Shown piece after piece: positions 1 to 13,309 of a stretch of DNA of 64,000 nt (its first letter is position 1; each line of letters opens with the position of its first letter). The position numbers and the translations under genes were made by a program. The DNA lies in contig JAPQWV010001596.1 in assembly GCA_027422505.1 (NCBI GenBank), positions 1-64,000 on the forward strand, written 5' to 3'. The DNA is from Craterostigma plantagineum. Lineage: Eukaryota > Streptophyta > Magnoliopsida > Lamiales > Linderniaceae. The notes under the pieces were generated by a model. The model was not told the origin of the DNA, did not search any database, and saw nothing but the letters and a program-made list of their open reading frames with translations.

Positions 1-334
1 CATTTAAAATGCCTACAGAGAAAAACAACTCCAACATTTCTTCAATGGTGCCGTTCGTTCTTAGTCGTTGGTCAATCAATTTATATGTTCATAAACAGAA
101 AAAAGCCAAAAAACAAAATAAAACAATAACACAAACTATCACAACTACACCTCTAAATAAAACCACCATGTAAACAAAACACTCAATTTTAAAACCCTCT
201 GATCACCTCCATAGCTCATTCACATCCCATTTTCGAACCACCTAAAAAACACACACAACACACACACAAATCCTCAAAAACGTCAAAAAAACCAAAAGCT
301 GCAAGAATACTACAGCTCTTCCTCTAACAATTCA

Positions 335-1265
335 ATGGAAAGAACAACAACAGCAACAAGAATCTTGAGAGAATCAATCCACACATTCTTGAAGAACTTC
401 CATCACTTCACATCAACGCCAGCCCTCTTAGCATTGCCCTACGCCATCTCAACCCTCATAGCAAACTCTCTCATCTCTTCTTCTTACGTGTTTCCATTAG
501 TCCACGCAAGGCTGAAATCGCTGTTCATCGCCGCTGGCTTTCCTCCTTCGTCTGAGCTCTTCGCAGTTCTCAACCTCAAACTTTCTCAGACAACACTCAC
601 CTTCTTCTTCGTCCTACCCTTCACTCTCACCTTCCTTCTCCCATCAAAGGCGTAATAATCCGAACCCTCAATCAACACGAAGCTGCTGAAGGATCAGACA
701 GAAAGATCCTTTCTTGGATTAGAACCTACGTTGCCCTAGTGATCACACATCTATGCAACTGTTTGCTCATCTTATCAGCAAATGCCACTTGCTTTTCCCT
801 GGTAGTTTTGCTCTTCAACACTTCAGAGCTAATCCTAGGGTTTTCTTCTCAAAGGTACCTCCTTTTGCTGTCTGCAATTGGGGCTGTGATGTACTCCATA
901 GTTCTTGCAAACGCCTACGTTGTCAGCAACTTGTCTTTGATAGTGTCGGGCGGGGATAAAAGAGGTGGGCCCGATTCGATCCTCAAGGTAATGGTCATGA
1001 TGAAGGGTAGGGTTGGAACTGCTTTGTCTATTTCGGTTGTAATAAACGTGGCTTTGGTTGGAGTTGAAGCTTTGTTTCAGTATAGAGTGATTAGGGCTTA
1101 CGATAGAATGGCGACTTTCGATTTGTCCGTGCTTTGGAAGGGGTTTTCGTGGCTTATTTGTACGCTAATTTGCTCGTTCTTGATACTATTTCGGGCTCCA
1201 TGTTCTTGAAGAGGTGTAAGATGATCATGGAGATTTTTGGTGATGGAGAAACGGATATCATGTAA
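335..1265 (+). CDS. Plant multi-pass membrane protein of unknown function
   Basis: The frame opens with MERTTTATRILRESIHTF and reads through several hydrophobic stretches, so this is probably a protein with about six membrane segments. It resembles uncharacterised plant transmembrane families such as Arabidopsis At1g23850 (family recollection; function unknown). The reading frame changes near 640-655: frame 2 stops after LLPSKA, while frame 1 continues as IKGVIIRTLNQHEAAEG. It changes again near 1155-1165, after which a basic tail MFLKRCKMIMEIFGDGETD ends at a TAA at 1263. Both breaks look like one-base indels. No intron is evident. The start codon follows an AC-rich leader of about 330 bases with no other strong coding signal. 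Confidence 0.7.
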
Positions 1266-1870
1266 AATGCTGATGATGCCATGAAGATGCGCCTAGCCCT
1301 TGCTTTACTTTCAATGCAAAAGAAAGATATTTTTTTTTACAAAAATAGTTATTTTCTAAGATGAATAAATGTTATATTTGGATTTTATTGTAAGTTGGGA
1401 TGTGATGATCGTATTTCAAGATATGGGAAGATTGAATATTTCCAATATTAGTCACAAATTGGGAGGGAAGAGAGGGATATATCTTGTGTATATTGATTTT
1501 TGTAAGCGAGTTAGGTTTGTTGCCTTCTTGAGTTGCATATTTCCTTTTCCTCGATTTATTTAGGGGAAGTAAATTTTCGATTGAAGAAAGTATCAAATTA
1601 TATGTTACATGGTTCCTTTTTGTGGAGCAAATTAGTCGCGTGGAAAAAAAAAGAAAGAAATGCAAAGAATGATCATATTATCACCACCATCTTCATTCAA
1701 CCTCTCTATTACTGCATTGGCTTCGCTCATTACAATTAGCAGATCACTTTAACGGACACTTTCCCTCGCCTTCAAGCTTCCATGGAATTATTTCCCACTT
1801 ATCTTTACTGCAGAATCAAACCATCAATTATCAGCACAATTACACTCCCGAAATTAATCGGGCGATTTTT
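1266..1870. other. Convergent 3' intergenic region
   Basis: AT-rich spacer between two convergent genes. Short reading frames on both strands have no recognisable content. I see no repeat or RNA gene. Confidence 0.5.
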
Positions 1871-4381
1871 TCATTTACCTCTTCGAAACCACGACCTTCT
1901 TACAGCATGTCGAATACGCCGTTCGTGCTTTTCCAAAGCTCGTCGATTTTGCGCGACTGAGTGCCCATCAAAGGCCCCGAAAACTCGACCTTCTCCTCTC
2001 CATCGCCGTAAACCTGGAAAATCCGTTCATATTCTTTCTCACATACATCATTAGAACCCTAATGTAATATGATGCCAGAAAATTATACCCATCAAATTTA
2101 CCATGTTGAGCTTCTTCTTATTAGATGCTTCGTCCTTACGGTAAAGTGCCAACGACAAGTCCTGAGAATGGTACTCAGAGGAAGCATCGAAAGAGTCGGG
2201 ACGCTCTAACTGCGCCCTCCATTGCTTCATCATCATCGAATGCGTAATGACGTCATGCGAAGAATCTTCGCCTTTCGCAATGTAATTATTATTTTCTTCC
2301 TCGTCCACCGAATCAAACTTACGCGCTTCGAGCGTAAGTTGCTCATCCTCGAACCCAAAAGCGAACGATCGTTCGTTCTGTTTTAGCCCAGGCGAACCCG
2401 CTCGAGCCCGAAACTTGCAACGGGCCCGAGTCTTTCGGCCGTTATCGCATGCGCGCTGGGGCAGGGGCCCGTGACCCAAGGCTCGGGCTCTATCGACCCT
2501 GTTTGGATTTAGTTTCGTATCTTCTTGGACGGGCAGCACTATATTCTGTTCCACGCAGGAAAATTGCGTCGTAAGAATCTTACGTATATTTCCAATGAAA
2601 TTTCACGGAGAGTACCTGCTTTCTAACGGCTTTCTGGCGTCGGGCCCCCGAGATCTTCCATTAGGCCTTCTCCTGGAATTAAAACAGAGACAATATAATC
2701 AAAGATTGAATCTTGAGAGCAAAAAACCGACCCATATAACCCGTTTTCGACCCAACCCGCTCCATTACCTGCTGGCCTCTTCGTGGTGCTTTATGTCGAT
2801 CTCCTGCTCGGCGGATACTTTGGCAAGCTCGACGGGTCGCAGGCGTACGGCGTAGTCTTGAAATACTAATTTAATTCGAAAAAGAAAAACATAAATACTT
2901 AACAGATGCAAAATCAATTAAAAAATGAGGTAAATAGGATCTGATCTACCTCAGAATTGAGAGCTGTAGTAGCAGTGCCCCTCTTATAGGGCTCGACGGC
3001 TAACAGCACCCTCCATTAGCTTGACAGCGTATTCGGGCAAATGCTCGAAGGTTTCCCTAAGATTGCTCATGTAAGGATTATTCGGCTTGAACAGAGTCGA
3101 ATGAGGAAGCTTCGCCTTTCGCCAGTAATCCTCGGGCGGGGACCCACACAGTTTGAATATCTTATGCAACTGTTCGACTCAGTTCTTCCTTTAAGAATAG
3201 GCTCGCCAGTCATAGCTCGCCGAGGAGGCACCCACGCTCCATAAATCGACAGATGAACTGTAGTCCGTGGACCCCAGCAAAAGTTCGGGCGGGCGGTACC
3301 ATAGTGTACACTCGACTAGTCAAAGGTGTCTTAGCCTATCCTTATAAGCATGAAAATTTGGCGAGCCCGAAATCTGCTACTTTGAGCATTCCATGGTTGT
3401 CTACCAGAGATTCGCCCCTTTGATGTCTCTATGCATTACGCCTCGGGCGTGGCAGTGTTCGAGCCCTGACAGCAGTTGTTTCATGTAGCACTTTACCTGT
3501 TAGAAAAAAGCGTCAAAAATTGAAGACGGTTCTTTTCGACATTTCTACGAGCACGTAAGGGGCGTAGTAGTTTCGGAAGGTGGGGGCATTTTTTTTAAAC
3601 CTGGGATTCGGTGAATGTGATCTCGGGCGAGGATGAAAGCCCCGCGATGTCGTGCTCCATGTACTCGAATACGAGGTATATGTTGTTCGAGGATCGAGAT
3701 GTGATTATACCTTCGAGCTTTACGACGTTTGGATGGTCGAGCCTGCGGAGGATCGTTACCTCTCGGGCCATGAAACGAACGCTTTCGGGCTCGAAATTGT
3801 CGAATCGAACCTTTTTTAGGGCTACGATCTCTCCGTTTTCCGTGTTTCGGGCTCGGAAAACAGTGCTGTATGTGCCTTGGCCTATCTGTTTTTTGAGTGA
3901 AGCAAGAAAGAAACAACTGAGCTCTCAGCAGCTCAGATCAATGGAGTTCGAAGAATTAAAAATAAAGCATTATTACCTTCTCAAGCTTCTCAAAGGAGTC
4001 AGCTTTAAGGGGGACCCAACCCTGAACGGCTTCGCCGGCGACGGCGCAGAGCCACGACGGCCAGCCCGCGGCCACGGCCTCGCCTTCGGCGGACCTGCCC
4101 AGGTTTCCGATTAGCCTGAAACTGGCGTTCGAGCTGGCCCGACCCGACCGGCGGCTAGCTCCGAAAGGGTGTCAAGTTTGCTCCCGCCGCCGTCGTAGTC
4201 GTAGCTGTTGCTATTACTGTTGCTGCCTCTCCTTTTCTTCGCCTTTTTCGCGAGCTCATTGAAGCTCGTCGGCCAGCACGCGGATCCGACCCGACCCGAC
4301 GACGGAATTGAGGCCGCCGGAGTGGTCCAAAGCGGCCGGCGTCACCGATACGGCCTGCTTCGACGCCACGCAACCGCCCAT
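1871..4381 (-). CDS. CDK-like Ser/Thr protein kinase, IBS1/At1g54610 type
   Basis: Read on the minus strand from an ATG at 4381. The N-terminus [16 protein letters not shown] has a Gly-2/Cys-4 arrangement suited to N-myristoylation and palmitoylation, so membrane attachment is likely. Kinase motifs follow in order: [12 protein letters not shown] (glycine loop), VALKKVRF (ATP lysine), [15 protein letters not shown] (C-helix), HRDIKGANL (catalytic loop near 3415), DFGLAKF (about 3370), [16 protein letters not shown] (about 3290) and [17 protein letters not shown] (about 3150). Then come [13 protein letters not shown] near 2850 and a C-terminal [19 protein letters not shown] ending at the TGA at 1871-1873. 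At least four introns separate these blocks. About ten one-base indels break the frame, for example a missing C near 3405. The order and spacing of motifs match the plant CDKC-like group, and no catalytic residue is lost. The Arabidopsis name is from memory. Confidence 0.85.
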
Positions 4382-5950
4382 GTGCGCGTGAGAGGGACGC
4401 GCTCGACTGATTAGTTGAAGACCCAAGAACGACGCTTGATCTTGAGTGGGTCAAGACGGTTGTCGGTTGGTTAGTCTTCAAGAACTCAGGCGGCGAGTGA
4501 CGCGCACGCGCTTCTCTGCAAACTCAAACGCCGTTTGCCGGCCTGGCTTCGCCGGAGTTTGTTTTCTTCGAGGAACGCTGACGCTTTACCCTTTTATACG
4601 AAGAATGTTTGTTTCCTTTATACAATATCTCTCTGTGCGAAAATTGCGGGCGGAAAGCACTGCCGTTAATGGGGTCTGCAAATGAGAACTAAAATCGAAG
4701 CGAAATCAACGGAGTGATGATCTTCCAAAAAATTGCGAATTTTTGTAGTCTTGTTCTGAATACATAAATATTTTTTTTTTCTCTTATTTCAAATAAACGC
4801 AGCGCGGAGAAAGGAGTCAGTCAGTCAAGTATGCTCTCGTTCTACACATTGTGAAACGAAGAAAAAAAGGGAGGAGAAGACTCGGCGAGTAAACGCCAAC
4901 GATTCTATTTTGACTTAAAAGGATTTGCAAAAACTTTTCTTTTTTCTATTTGTAAGTACGCACATATGGGATTGGACCAATCATGGAGCGCGTGGATTTG
5001 ATTCGATGGGAGACATGTTGGGTTAGTTGGTAAAGACTTTGGTTGAGCTAATTTGGTTATGAAGGGGACAATAGTGTGAAGCATTGATAGTGTATTCAAT
5101 GATTGTCCCCATCCATGGGCATATACCTATGACAGATAGATAAACATGAAACATGAAATTAAAAAAAAAAACAAGTCCTCAAATGCTGCTTATATGTATT
5201 TAATTGTGTTTTGTGGATTAGTTACTTAGATTACAATTTTTTTTAAATTAGTATCAACAACTTCACAAGCATAGTGAAATGGTGACCTAATTCATATTAC
5301 ATATTTAAATTGTGGTTGTAAAATTTAAATACTTATGATGAGGGATGAGGAGAATTAAGCATCATCATCGATGGGAGAATGAACATATGTTCCACTAAAG
5401 AAAGACTAGACACTTAGTCATCATTATGAATTATTACACGTAAAAATGTCATTCAAAATAACTAAATGTCTTGTGTTAAATCATGACATGTCTATTCTAT
5501 TAGTGCCGGTATATGGAACAAGTAATTGGTCCAAAACAAGTTGCGTCTAAAGGAAAACCTAGCGAAGAGTTGCCGAAGAAAATGTATATTTATTTTATAG
5601 TCTATGTAGAAATATATATGTTTTTTCAGGGTTTGGCTATCAGTACGAAGAGGTTTCATGCCTATTATATATACTCGTTGAAACACAAGATAACCCACAA
5701 AAGAAAATTATTTTGGCGTACATAAAAAACAATAAATAATAAAAATAGTGAATTACAATGCAGTTCATCGTCCGATCTTTACAAGAATTACATCTCAGAC
5801 AAAACCTGGACTTTAACGTTGTTTAATTGATCAGTACAATAAACATAGTTTCAATCGAACTCACAATGATTTATACATTTCAACTATATATTTATTTCCT
5901 CCTATTCAAATTACAAGAAACCCTAATATTTCTTATCCATTTGAGTCACC
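4382..5950. other. Divergent intergenic region
   Basis: Contains the promoter and 5' UTR of the minus-strand kinase and the promoter of the plus-strand WEB gene. Mostly AT-rich with poly-A and poly-T runs. I recognise no gene or mobile element in it. Confidence 0.5.
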
Positions 5951-7427
5951 ATGGGAGAGATTGATACGAAGCCAATTGATGTTCAAACTGCACTCTCTTT
6001 CTTTGACCACTCAAGAAACAGCCCAGATCGAGTAAGCATATTCAGTTTTTTCCTCTTTTATGATACTAAATATGTGTCCCATTTGTTGAATATAAATGAA
6101 ACGATAATTTCTTTACTCATCATATGTACAATTTCCAAATTATAGGAATGGAAAAAGAGAGTGATAAGCTACTACAAACCCTAGAAAAAGAAGTAGCAAA
6201 CTATAAAGTCAATTAGAGGCCAAAGACTCAGCATACAAGCAAGCCCTTCTCCAAATAGATCAACAAAGCAATAACAAGATGAAATCTATCAGCTCTCCTC
6301 AAGAAAACAGACATGAGAAGCAGTTCTACGTCAACGAATTCGATGAGGCGAAATCGAGAATAATAAACCTCGAATCATTTCGTAACCAAACTTCCCATCA
6401 GTTAATGGAATTCGAGGAGACGAAAAGAGCCTTAAGCACGAAAGCTGAAAACTAAGGAGCTTCTCAGTAAGGTTTCAGACATGGAGAAAGCTGCTGCTGA
6501 GAAAGAAATCGAGTTAGATTCGTCTTTGGGCAGTTTATTACAAGCAAATATCGAACTCGAATGCTTGAAACAACAGCTAGAAGCCTTGCAAGATATGGAG
6601 AATAGGCTGAAAAGAGCCAATGAGCTAAGATTATCGTTGGAAAAAGATGCTTCTGATGCTATTTCTGAGCTAGAAAAGGTTAAGGAAAACCTGGGATTGC
6701 AAGAAAAGAAGGGTTTGGACCAATCAGCTTATATCAACCTGCTAGAAACTGAGCTCAAAAGCTGAGGGAAGATACATCAACTGCTAAAAAGGAGAGCTTA
6801 GAGCTCAAAGAATCGCTCGAAAAGCTGACCCACGAGCTAGAGCAGGCCAAGGAGAGGGAAAACGAGGCCTTTTTCGAGGCCGCCCTTCTGAAATCTGAGC
6901 TGCACAAAGAGAAGTCAAGCTAGCCGAGGCTGAAGCCACGAGTCGAAGGCTCAGAGAGAGAAAACTGCTCTTTACAACGCACTTCAGCAGATGGGAATCG
7001 AAGCTGAAGAGACTAAGAAAGAGAATCGAATGCTCAAGGAAATGATCACCAGCAAAGAATCAGCAGAAAGGAAGAAGAGAAAGACGTGCTTGCTTCTGCT
7101 GTGGACGATCACAATCAAGAATTGGCGTATGTGAGGAAAGATTTGGAGTTCGCCATGTCGAAGGTTAAGGAGCTTAGGACAAGGGTTGAACAAGCGACGA
7201 CTAGGGCTGAAGCTGCTGAGAGAGCGAAGGCTGCTTTAGAGGAAGAGATAAAGAGAAAGAGAGAGATTAGAGAGAGGCGTAGGGCGGCTTTAACGGCTCT
7301 CCGCGAAGAATCTGTTGCCTCGAATTCTGGTAATAAAGAGGTTGTTGATGATATTCGTGGTGGTAATAATGATGATCGTAATAAGAGGTATCAGCCTCTT
7401 GGTAAGATGCTCAATATGAAATTCTGA
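5951..7427 (+). CDS. WEB-family (DUF827) coiled-coil protein
   Basis: Exon 1 (5951-6031) encodes MGEIDTKPIDVQTALSFFD, the usual opening of small WEB-family proteins such as At3g51720. A GTAAGC donor and an acceptor at 6145 define one intron. The rest is almost wholly charged coiled coil (for example LECLKQQLEALQDMENRLKR) and ends with YQPLGKMLNMKF before the TGA at 7425-7427, typical for the family. WEB proteins act in blue-light chloroplast movement or as related cytoskeletal coiled coils; the role of this short branch is unknown. The frame breaks near 6150, 6215, 6450, 6760, 6920 and 7080 and looks like one continuous protein disrupted by indels. Confidence 0.8.
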
Positions 7428-8208
7428 TAGATCTTGGGATGAGTTTTTGTAATGGGTTTATTGTGAAAGTGAGAACCCATTGAAGTTTGATTGTATTTTT
7501 ATCATGTATTTACGTATCTATTATGCATTATTACTCGTACTATTAGTACATGCGAATATAGTTGACTTTTCAAGACGATCGAGAAAAAAGAGTTGTGAGC
7601 TTGGTCGCTTAAAAACCTTACCGACATCGATTTAAGGCACGTGTTAATAATGAGATATTGGATTCTTGACAGCGTAGATATGAGAAGTCTAATATTCAAA
7701 GTATTGCAACTTGGAAGGAGATATTGCGAAGGAAAAAGACGAAAAAAGTCAATCTGTATGAAACTTCAAGTTTAGTTAACGCAAGATGAAACTCACGGGG
7801 TCGGCGACCGAAAAAAGATCTGGAATATTTTAGTTTTTTCTCTAAACGATTTTTTAGAATAATGAGATAGATTAGCGACCTTTTCTATTCATCTGCACGC
7901 TTAATTAATATAATATTATCAAAGTAATAGTTTCATAGACAACAAAAAGAAACCATTATCATTCCTTAATACCCGGCAACATCATAACCCAAAGCTACGC
8001 ATTTTTTCGTGCAAAAGAGAGTTTTCGACATCATATCAAATAAAACTAATATTTTTCGATTCTTATTGTCAGCAGCATAATAATTGGCCGGTAGCTGGAC
8101 ACGTTAATTCCATCAACATGATAATAATTAAGAAAATTCTTCTGTACCACGTGGAATTTTATACATAAACAAAATAATATTTTATTGTCACTTGTAATGT
8201 CATCTAGT
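7428..8208. other. Intergenic region
   Basis: AT-rich spacer holding the 3' UTR of the WEB gene and upstream sequence of the germin-like gene. No gene or repeat is recognised. Confidence 0.5.
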
Positions 8209-8218
8209 CTATAAATAA
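8209..8218 (+). promoter_or_regulatory. TATA box of the germin-like gene
   Basis: CTATAAATAA lies about 190 bp before the start codon at 8398, leaving a leader of about 150 bases if transcription begins 30 bp downstream. Confidence 0.55.
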
Positions 8219-8397
8219 GCAAGCAGCTAGAGTAGAGACACATCTCATAAAAAAAGGGAGAAGTAGAGAACCAAAAAAAAAATAGAGAGTGGGTTTTAAA
8301 TCTATTTTGAAAAGTCGTTAACGTGCACGTTAGCGTTTCTATTTGCCTATAAGAAGAAAAATCCAACTGTTTCAATTCTCCAAGGACAGAAAAAGCC

Positions 8398-9227
8398 ATG
8401 GCGGCGAACGGTACAACTTCTGCGATGTTCTTTCTCATTACAGCAAGCCTGGCGATGACGACGATGATCTCGCATACGATCCCAGCCCATTGCAAGACAT
8501 ATGCGTAGCAGATCTAAACTCAACTGCAGTAAGAGTCAACGGCTTGCCATGCAAAGATCCTTCGACGGTCAAAGCCGACGACTTCTTCTTCTCAGGCATG
8601 GATAAACCTGGGAACACAACTAACCCTATCAAAGCCACCTTCAGCCCAGTCAACGTACGTATGTTGTAATAATATTAATGGAAGTCCCTTCCCTTTAAGA
8701 CATATATAGATTTTTTCTTCCATCAAATGATGTTGTGATGTAATGTAATATATAGGTAAGGCAAGTTCCAGGAGCTAACACGCTGGGGCTCACCATAGCT
8801 CGCCTGGACTTCGCCGCAGGGGGTTTCTCCCGCCGCACTTCCACCCAAGGGCGTCGGAGTTCTTGATGGTTCTAAAAGGTTCCATGGAAGTAGGGATGGT
8901 TACCAGCCTAGGGTACAAGCTTCTGAACAAAACCCTAAACAAGGGCGATGCTTTCGTCGTCCCCCCGTCGGCTTGGTTCATTATCAGAGGAACAAGGCGG
9001 CGAAGGGGCGGAGCACGGTGGTCTTTGCGTCGCTGAACAGTCAGAATCCTGGACTAACCGTACTTGCCAACAGCGTCTTTGGGGCGACGCCTGAGATCGA
9101 CGGCGGTTTGCTCGCCGAGGCTTTTCGGTTGGATGAGAAGACTGTTCAAGCCTTCAAGCTGCGTTTTAAATTTAAAATTTATCGGCCCTTTGATTATTAT
9201 AATATTCTTATTTATTGTTCTTGGTAA
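8398..9227 (+). CDS. Germin-like protein (secreted cupin)
   Basis: The ATG at 8398 opens a hydrophobic signal peptide (MFFLITASLAMTTMIS). After a one-base frame change near 8455-8470 comes PLQDICVADLNS, a germin hallmark. A donor at GTACGT near 8655 and an acceptor near 8757 bound one intron. Exon 2 gives RQVPGANTLGLTIARLDFAAGG and cupin box 1 with the HFH...E manganese ligands (about 8835-8860). Box 2 follows, with GLVHYQRN carrying the fourth ligand His (about 8970). Germin-like proteins are apoplastic Mn cupins, some with superoxide dismutase or oxalate oxidase activity; which applies here cannot be told. Frame breaks occur near 8825 and in the CCCCCC run near 8962. The last 15-20 codons to 9227 look non-homologous, so the true stop may be near 9170 in a shifted frame. 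Confidence 0.85.
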
Positions 9228-9681
9228 CGACGTGTTGTAATAAATGCATTAAAGTAAAGCGCTTAATTGGAGCCAGTTGTGCTTTGCATTGACTTGTATG
9301 GTGTTACTTTGTTTGCTATGAAATAAATGGATTTTTATTTGAAGTTGGGATATCTTGGTGTTTCATTTCACCTAAATATTGTGAATATAAATGCAAGTAA
9401 AGGGCTTGGATTGGAGCCAGTTGTACTTCGCATTGACTTTGTATGGTGTTTTGTTTGCTATGAAAATAAATAGATATTTATTTGAAAATTGTAGAACACC
9501 ATGTATTTTAGGAAGTCAATTGATATAGCTCTTGCTTTTCTTGATTATATACTAATGGGATTCTCTTACATTATTAGGACGTTCGGCAGCGTAATTACAA
9601 CGTACTACCAACAACTTCATAAGCAAAAGATGCACTAAAACACAAATCTTATTTCCAAGCATTGATACTTCTTCCCATTTT
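9228..9681. other. Convergent 3' region
   Basis: Spacer between the ends of the germin-like gene and HSP101. It contains two diverged copies of a roughly 130-base segment (about 9250-9340 and 9390-9490, both with AGTTGTRCTTYGCATTGACTT). No gene is seen. Confidence 0.5.
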
Positions 9682-12600
9682 TCATTCATCCATTTCATCA
9701 TCATCGTCAAGAAGCTCTTCAATCTTCATCCTTTTGACAGCTTGAGCAGCATCACTTTTGTAGTCCCATTTGGAAGATGAATCAGTATATCAGATTTCTC
9801 CCCAGTAGCTTCGTTCACCAATCCGCCGTTCTTCTCCACTCGATAAGTCAGTTCTTTACCGTCGATCGATGCATCGATGTAAACAGTCGAATTCTCGTCG
9901 ATTTCTTCTCTCACTAGCATCTTCGACAGCTCGGTCACGACCCTCTTCTCAAGCCATCTCCTTATAGGCCTTGCACCATAAACCTGTTAATGGAACACAT
10001 TATAATATAATCAGTTCAAGAACTGATATAAAACAGCACAAATGATTGAATTATGTAAGAACATTGACGTTTATACTTACAGGATCATAACTTTCTCCAA
10101 AATGATGTCTACTGCTGCTTCAGTGACGCCAAGAGCAATGCCTCGTTCAGCTAATCGACTAGCAACGTCCTTCAATTGCAGGCGGCATACTTTCTCAGTT
10201 GGTCGTGAGACAAAGGATCGAAGACTACGATCTCGTCCAGCCTATTGAGCAGTTCAGGCTTGAAGTGCTTCCTCACCTATTGATGACAAAGCAAAATTCA
10301 TTGTACAATTTTATTCAGAGGAATGGTTTCTTCCATCAAATGGTTAATGGTGAATGGAGCAATATGGTTACTTACCTCTTGCATGACCATTTCTCTTGCA
10401 GCTTTCATAGTTACTTTACCAGTCAGTCCACGAAGAAGGAACTCAGCCCCGAGATTGGAGGTCATGATGATGACGGTATTAGTGAAGTCAACCGTTCGGC
10501 CTTGACCATCAGTTAACCTTCCATCGTCTAAAACTTGGAGCAGAGTGTTGAAAACTGTTGGGTGAGCCTTCTCCACTTCGTCAAAGAGGATTACGCTGTA
10601 GGGCCTTCGCCTCACAGCTTCGGTTAGCTGCCCACCTTCCTCATGTCCTACATAACTGTGATCCATAAACAAAGTTAGTTAACAATCAGTCGATTAGTAT
10701 ATATACAGTAAGATCACATCAAGTTCCCATCTCAGAAGCAGTTTAAAAACTTACCCAGGTGGGGCACCGATCAACCGTGCAACAGAATGTTGTTCCATGT
10801 ACTCAGACATATCGATCCTCACCATCAAGTTATCATCATCGAAAAGCTGCTCGGCCAAGGCCTTGGCTAGCTCAGTCTTACCAACGCCAGTCGGGCCCAA
10901 GAAAAGGAATGAACCAGTAGGTTGTTGAGGCCTTCCCAAGCCTGCTCTCGATCTCAGCACTGCTTCGGCAACTGCTGTCACAGCTTGGTCTGGCCAACGA
11001 CTCGCTGATGGAGCCTATCGGCTAACCCAATGAGCCTCGCCTTCTCATTCTGACCGAGCCTTGTCACTGGTATGCCAGTCCAACGGCTCACCACTTCAGC
11101 AATTTGGTCGGGACCCACGGTTTCTGTGAGCATGGCTCCCTCGGTTGCTGTTGACTCGAGGTTGGCTATGGCTGCTTCGACTTCTTGTATGGCTCCGTAT
11201 CTCAAGTCTGCAGCTCTTGCAAGATCGTATCTTCGCTCAGCCTCTTGTACGGCGTATGAGAGCTCATCCCTCTTCTTCTTTAAACGTCTGAGCTCGTCTA
11301 TTCTTTCCTTCTCCTTTCTGTACCTCATCGACAGTGTTGTTGAGTTTATCTCTCAGGTCATCGAGTTCCTTACGCACCTGAGGTTACAACAAAAGGTTTG
11401 TTAGAGTTTAGCACAGCTTCGTCAAGTTACATAGTTCGCCTTACAACAGAGGATAAAGGTGCAAATAGAGAATACACACTTACTTCTACAAGGCGAGCTT
11501 TGCTGGCTTTATCCTTCTCTTTCTCGAGAGCATGAAGCTCGACCTCGAGCTGAATTCTCTTCCTTTCAAGATTATCAATTTCTTCAGGCTGACTGTCAAG
11601 CTGTACTCTCACATTTGCACACGCTTCATCTACAAGATCTATTGCCTTGTCAGGAAGGTGTCTCCCTGCAATCAAAAGTCTCACATGTTATCTCCACACA
11701 AAATCTTTAAGAACCAACGATACAAACATAGTTGTTAGGATAAATCAACGAAGATTAAGAAAACCATCAGAAGACATACCTGTAATGTAACGAGCCGACA
11801 ACTGAGCAGCAACCACAAGCGCCCGATCTTGAATCTTAACACCGTGGTGCCCTTCATATTTCTCCTTCAAACCCCTTAGAATGCTTACCGTATCTACAAC
11901 ACTCGGCTCAGCCACGTAAACCTGCTGGAACCTTCTCTCGAAGGCAGCATCTTTCTCCACATACTTTCGGTACTCTTCCAAGTTGTAGCACCTATGCACC
12001 TTAGCTGACCCCTCGCTAGCATCGGCTTGAACAGATTTGCAGCGTCCATCGAACCTTCAGTACGCCCAGCTCCCAAAACAAGATGAATCTCATCTATGAA
12101 CAGAATCACCTTCCCTTCAGCTTCCTCAACTTCCTTCAGAACAGCCTTCAACCTCTCCTCAAACTCACCCCTGTACTTAGCCCCAGCAATCAAAGCCCCC
12201 ATGTCCAGCGCAATAAGCCTCACATCGGCAAGATTGCTGGGCACATCTCCATTCACAATTCTCTGAGCCAACCCTTCCACAACAGCAGTTTTTCCCCGCC
12301 GGGCTCACCGATAAGAACAGGGTTGTTCTTAGTCCTCCTCGAAAGAATCCTAACAACCCTTCGAATCTCCTCGTCACGACCAATCACTGGATCGAGCTTC
12401 CCAGCTTGCTCAACGAGGTCACGGCCATAAGTCTTCAACGCTTGAAACATCGTATCACCTGAAGCACTCTCCACTTTACGCCCTTCTTTGCCCCTCAATT
12501 TCTCAACCTCAGACTTGACCTTAGCTGCAGGACGCCGGCCTCTTTCAATAGGTCGTTGATCTGAGAATCTTCTAGAAGGCCCAAGATAAGCTGATCGACT

Positions 12601-12926
12601 GCCAAGTGTGAGTCGCCTCGAGATTTCTGAAGAGATTGAGCTCTTCGAATAACCTTGATGAGAGGTGCTAGCTGGTACTTCTTCGGGCGGAGGCGTTTGA
12701 GATGGGAGCTTCTTCATCGCTTGGTTAATGACCCTCTCACGGAGTTAGCCGCCTCATCACCGCCGCCGGCGTTTGAAAGAGCTTGCCGGAATATGCCATT
12801 GGAATCGGAGATTAAAGCTGCGGCGAAGTGGAGAGGAGTGAATTGGGCATGGCCGGAGCTCAATGCTAGCTCGTGTGCTGCCGCAAGAGCTTCGTTGGTC
12901 TTGTGGGTAAATTTGTCGGCATTCAT
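9682..12926 (-). CDS. HSP101: Heat shock protein 101 / ClpB, cytosolic AAA+ disaggregase
   Basis: Hexameric disaggregase that extracts proteins from heat aggregates with HSP70 and is needed for thermotolerance (family knowledge). The ATG at 12926 opens [20 protein letters not shown], the Clp N-domain, with no transit peptide, hence the cytosolic form. NBD1 has GEPG-GKT (about 12295), VILFIDEIH and the arginine-finger region. The coiled-coil middle domain ([20 protein letters not shown]) spans 11640-11250. NBD2 has [18 protein letters not shown] and [10 protein letters not shown]. The acidic C-terminus DDDDEMDE ends at 9682. Introns lie near 11700, 11430, 10700, 10320 and 10030. Single-base indels break the frame near 12740, 12640, 12295, 11980, 11340, 10983, 10185 and 10090. 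Each is repaired by one base and every catalytic motif is otherwise conserved, so the gene is probably functional. Confidence 0.97.
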
Positions 12927-12928
12927 TC

Positions 12929-13309
12929 CTGCAACAAGGTAGAACAGAAAAACACGATTTACAAACGCCCTGAAAACTCATATATGGCTGGAATGCCGAA
13001 ACTGAGACGATTATCAAATCGGTTGACGAACTAGAATATAATGACAGAAACGATTTGAGGAATAAGAGAGCCGTGGAAGTCTACACACAACATATAGGAC
13101 AACAGAGAGCCAATTCAATGGAGGAACACGGAAAACTAACGAGCGACACCCCACACGACGGAAACCAAACATGCAACGGACCCAACCCAACGAAAACCAA
13201 ACATTCAATCGACGATCAAAATTTACGTTGTTTCTAGGGAAGACCAAGAAATCAAAATCGCCATACCGAAAACCAAAGACTGTAAAACGAGCATCGCGAG
13301 AAATGTTAC
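12929..13309 (-). other. 5' UTR intron of HSP101
   Basis: On the minus strand a donor AAAAG|GTAACA at 13310/13309 and an acceptor TTGCAG ending at 12929 bound a 381-base intron. It ends two bases before the HSP101 start codon. Inferred from splice consensus only. Confidence 0.55.

Noticed and set aside
2051..2554. Independent 167-residue minus-strand gene
   Set aside because: It is the C-terminal part of the kinase gene read with intron sequence, not a separate gene.
1871..4381. Calling the kinase, HSP101 and LEO1 pseudogenes
   Set aside because: All catalytic motifs are kept and each break is one base. The same kind of damage affects nearly every gene here, which points to sequence error.
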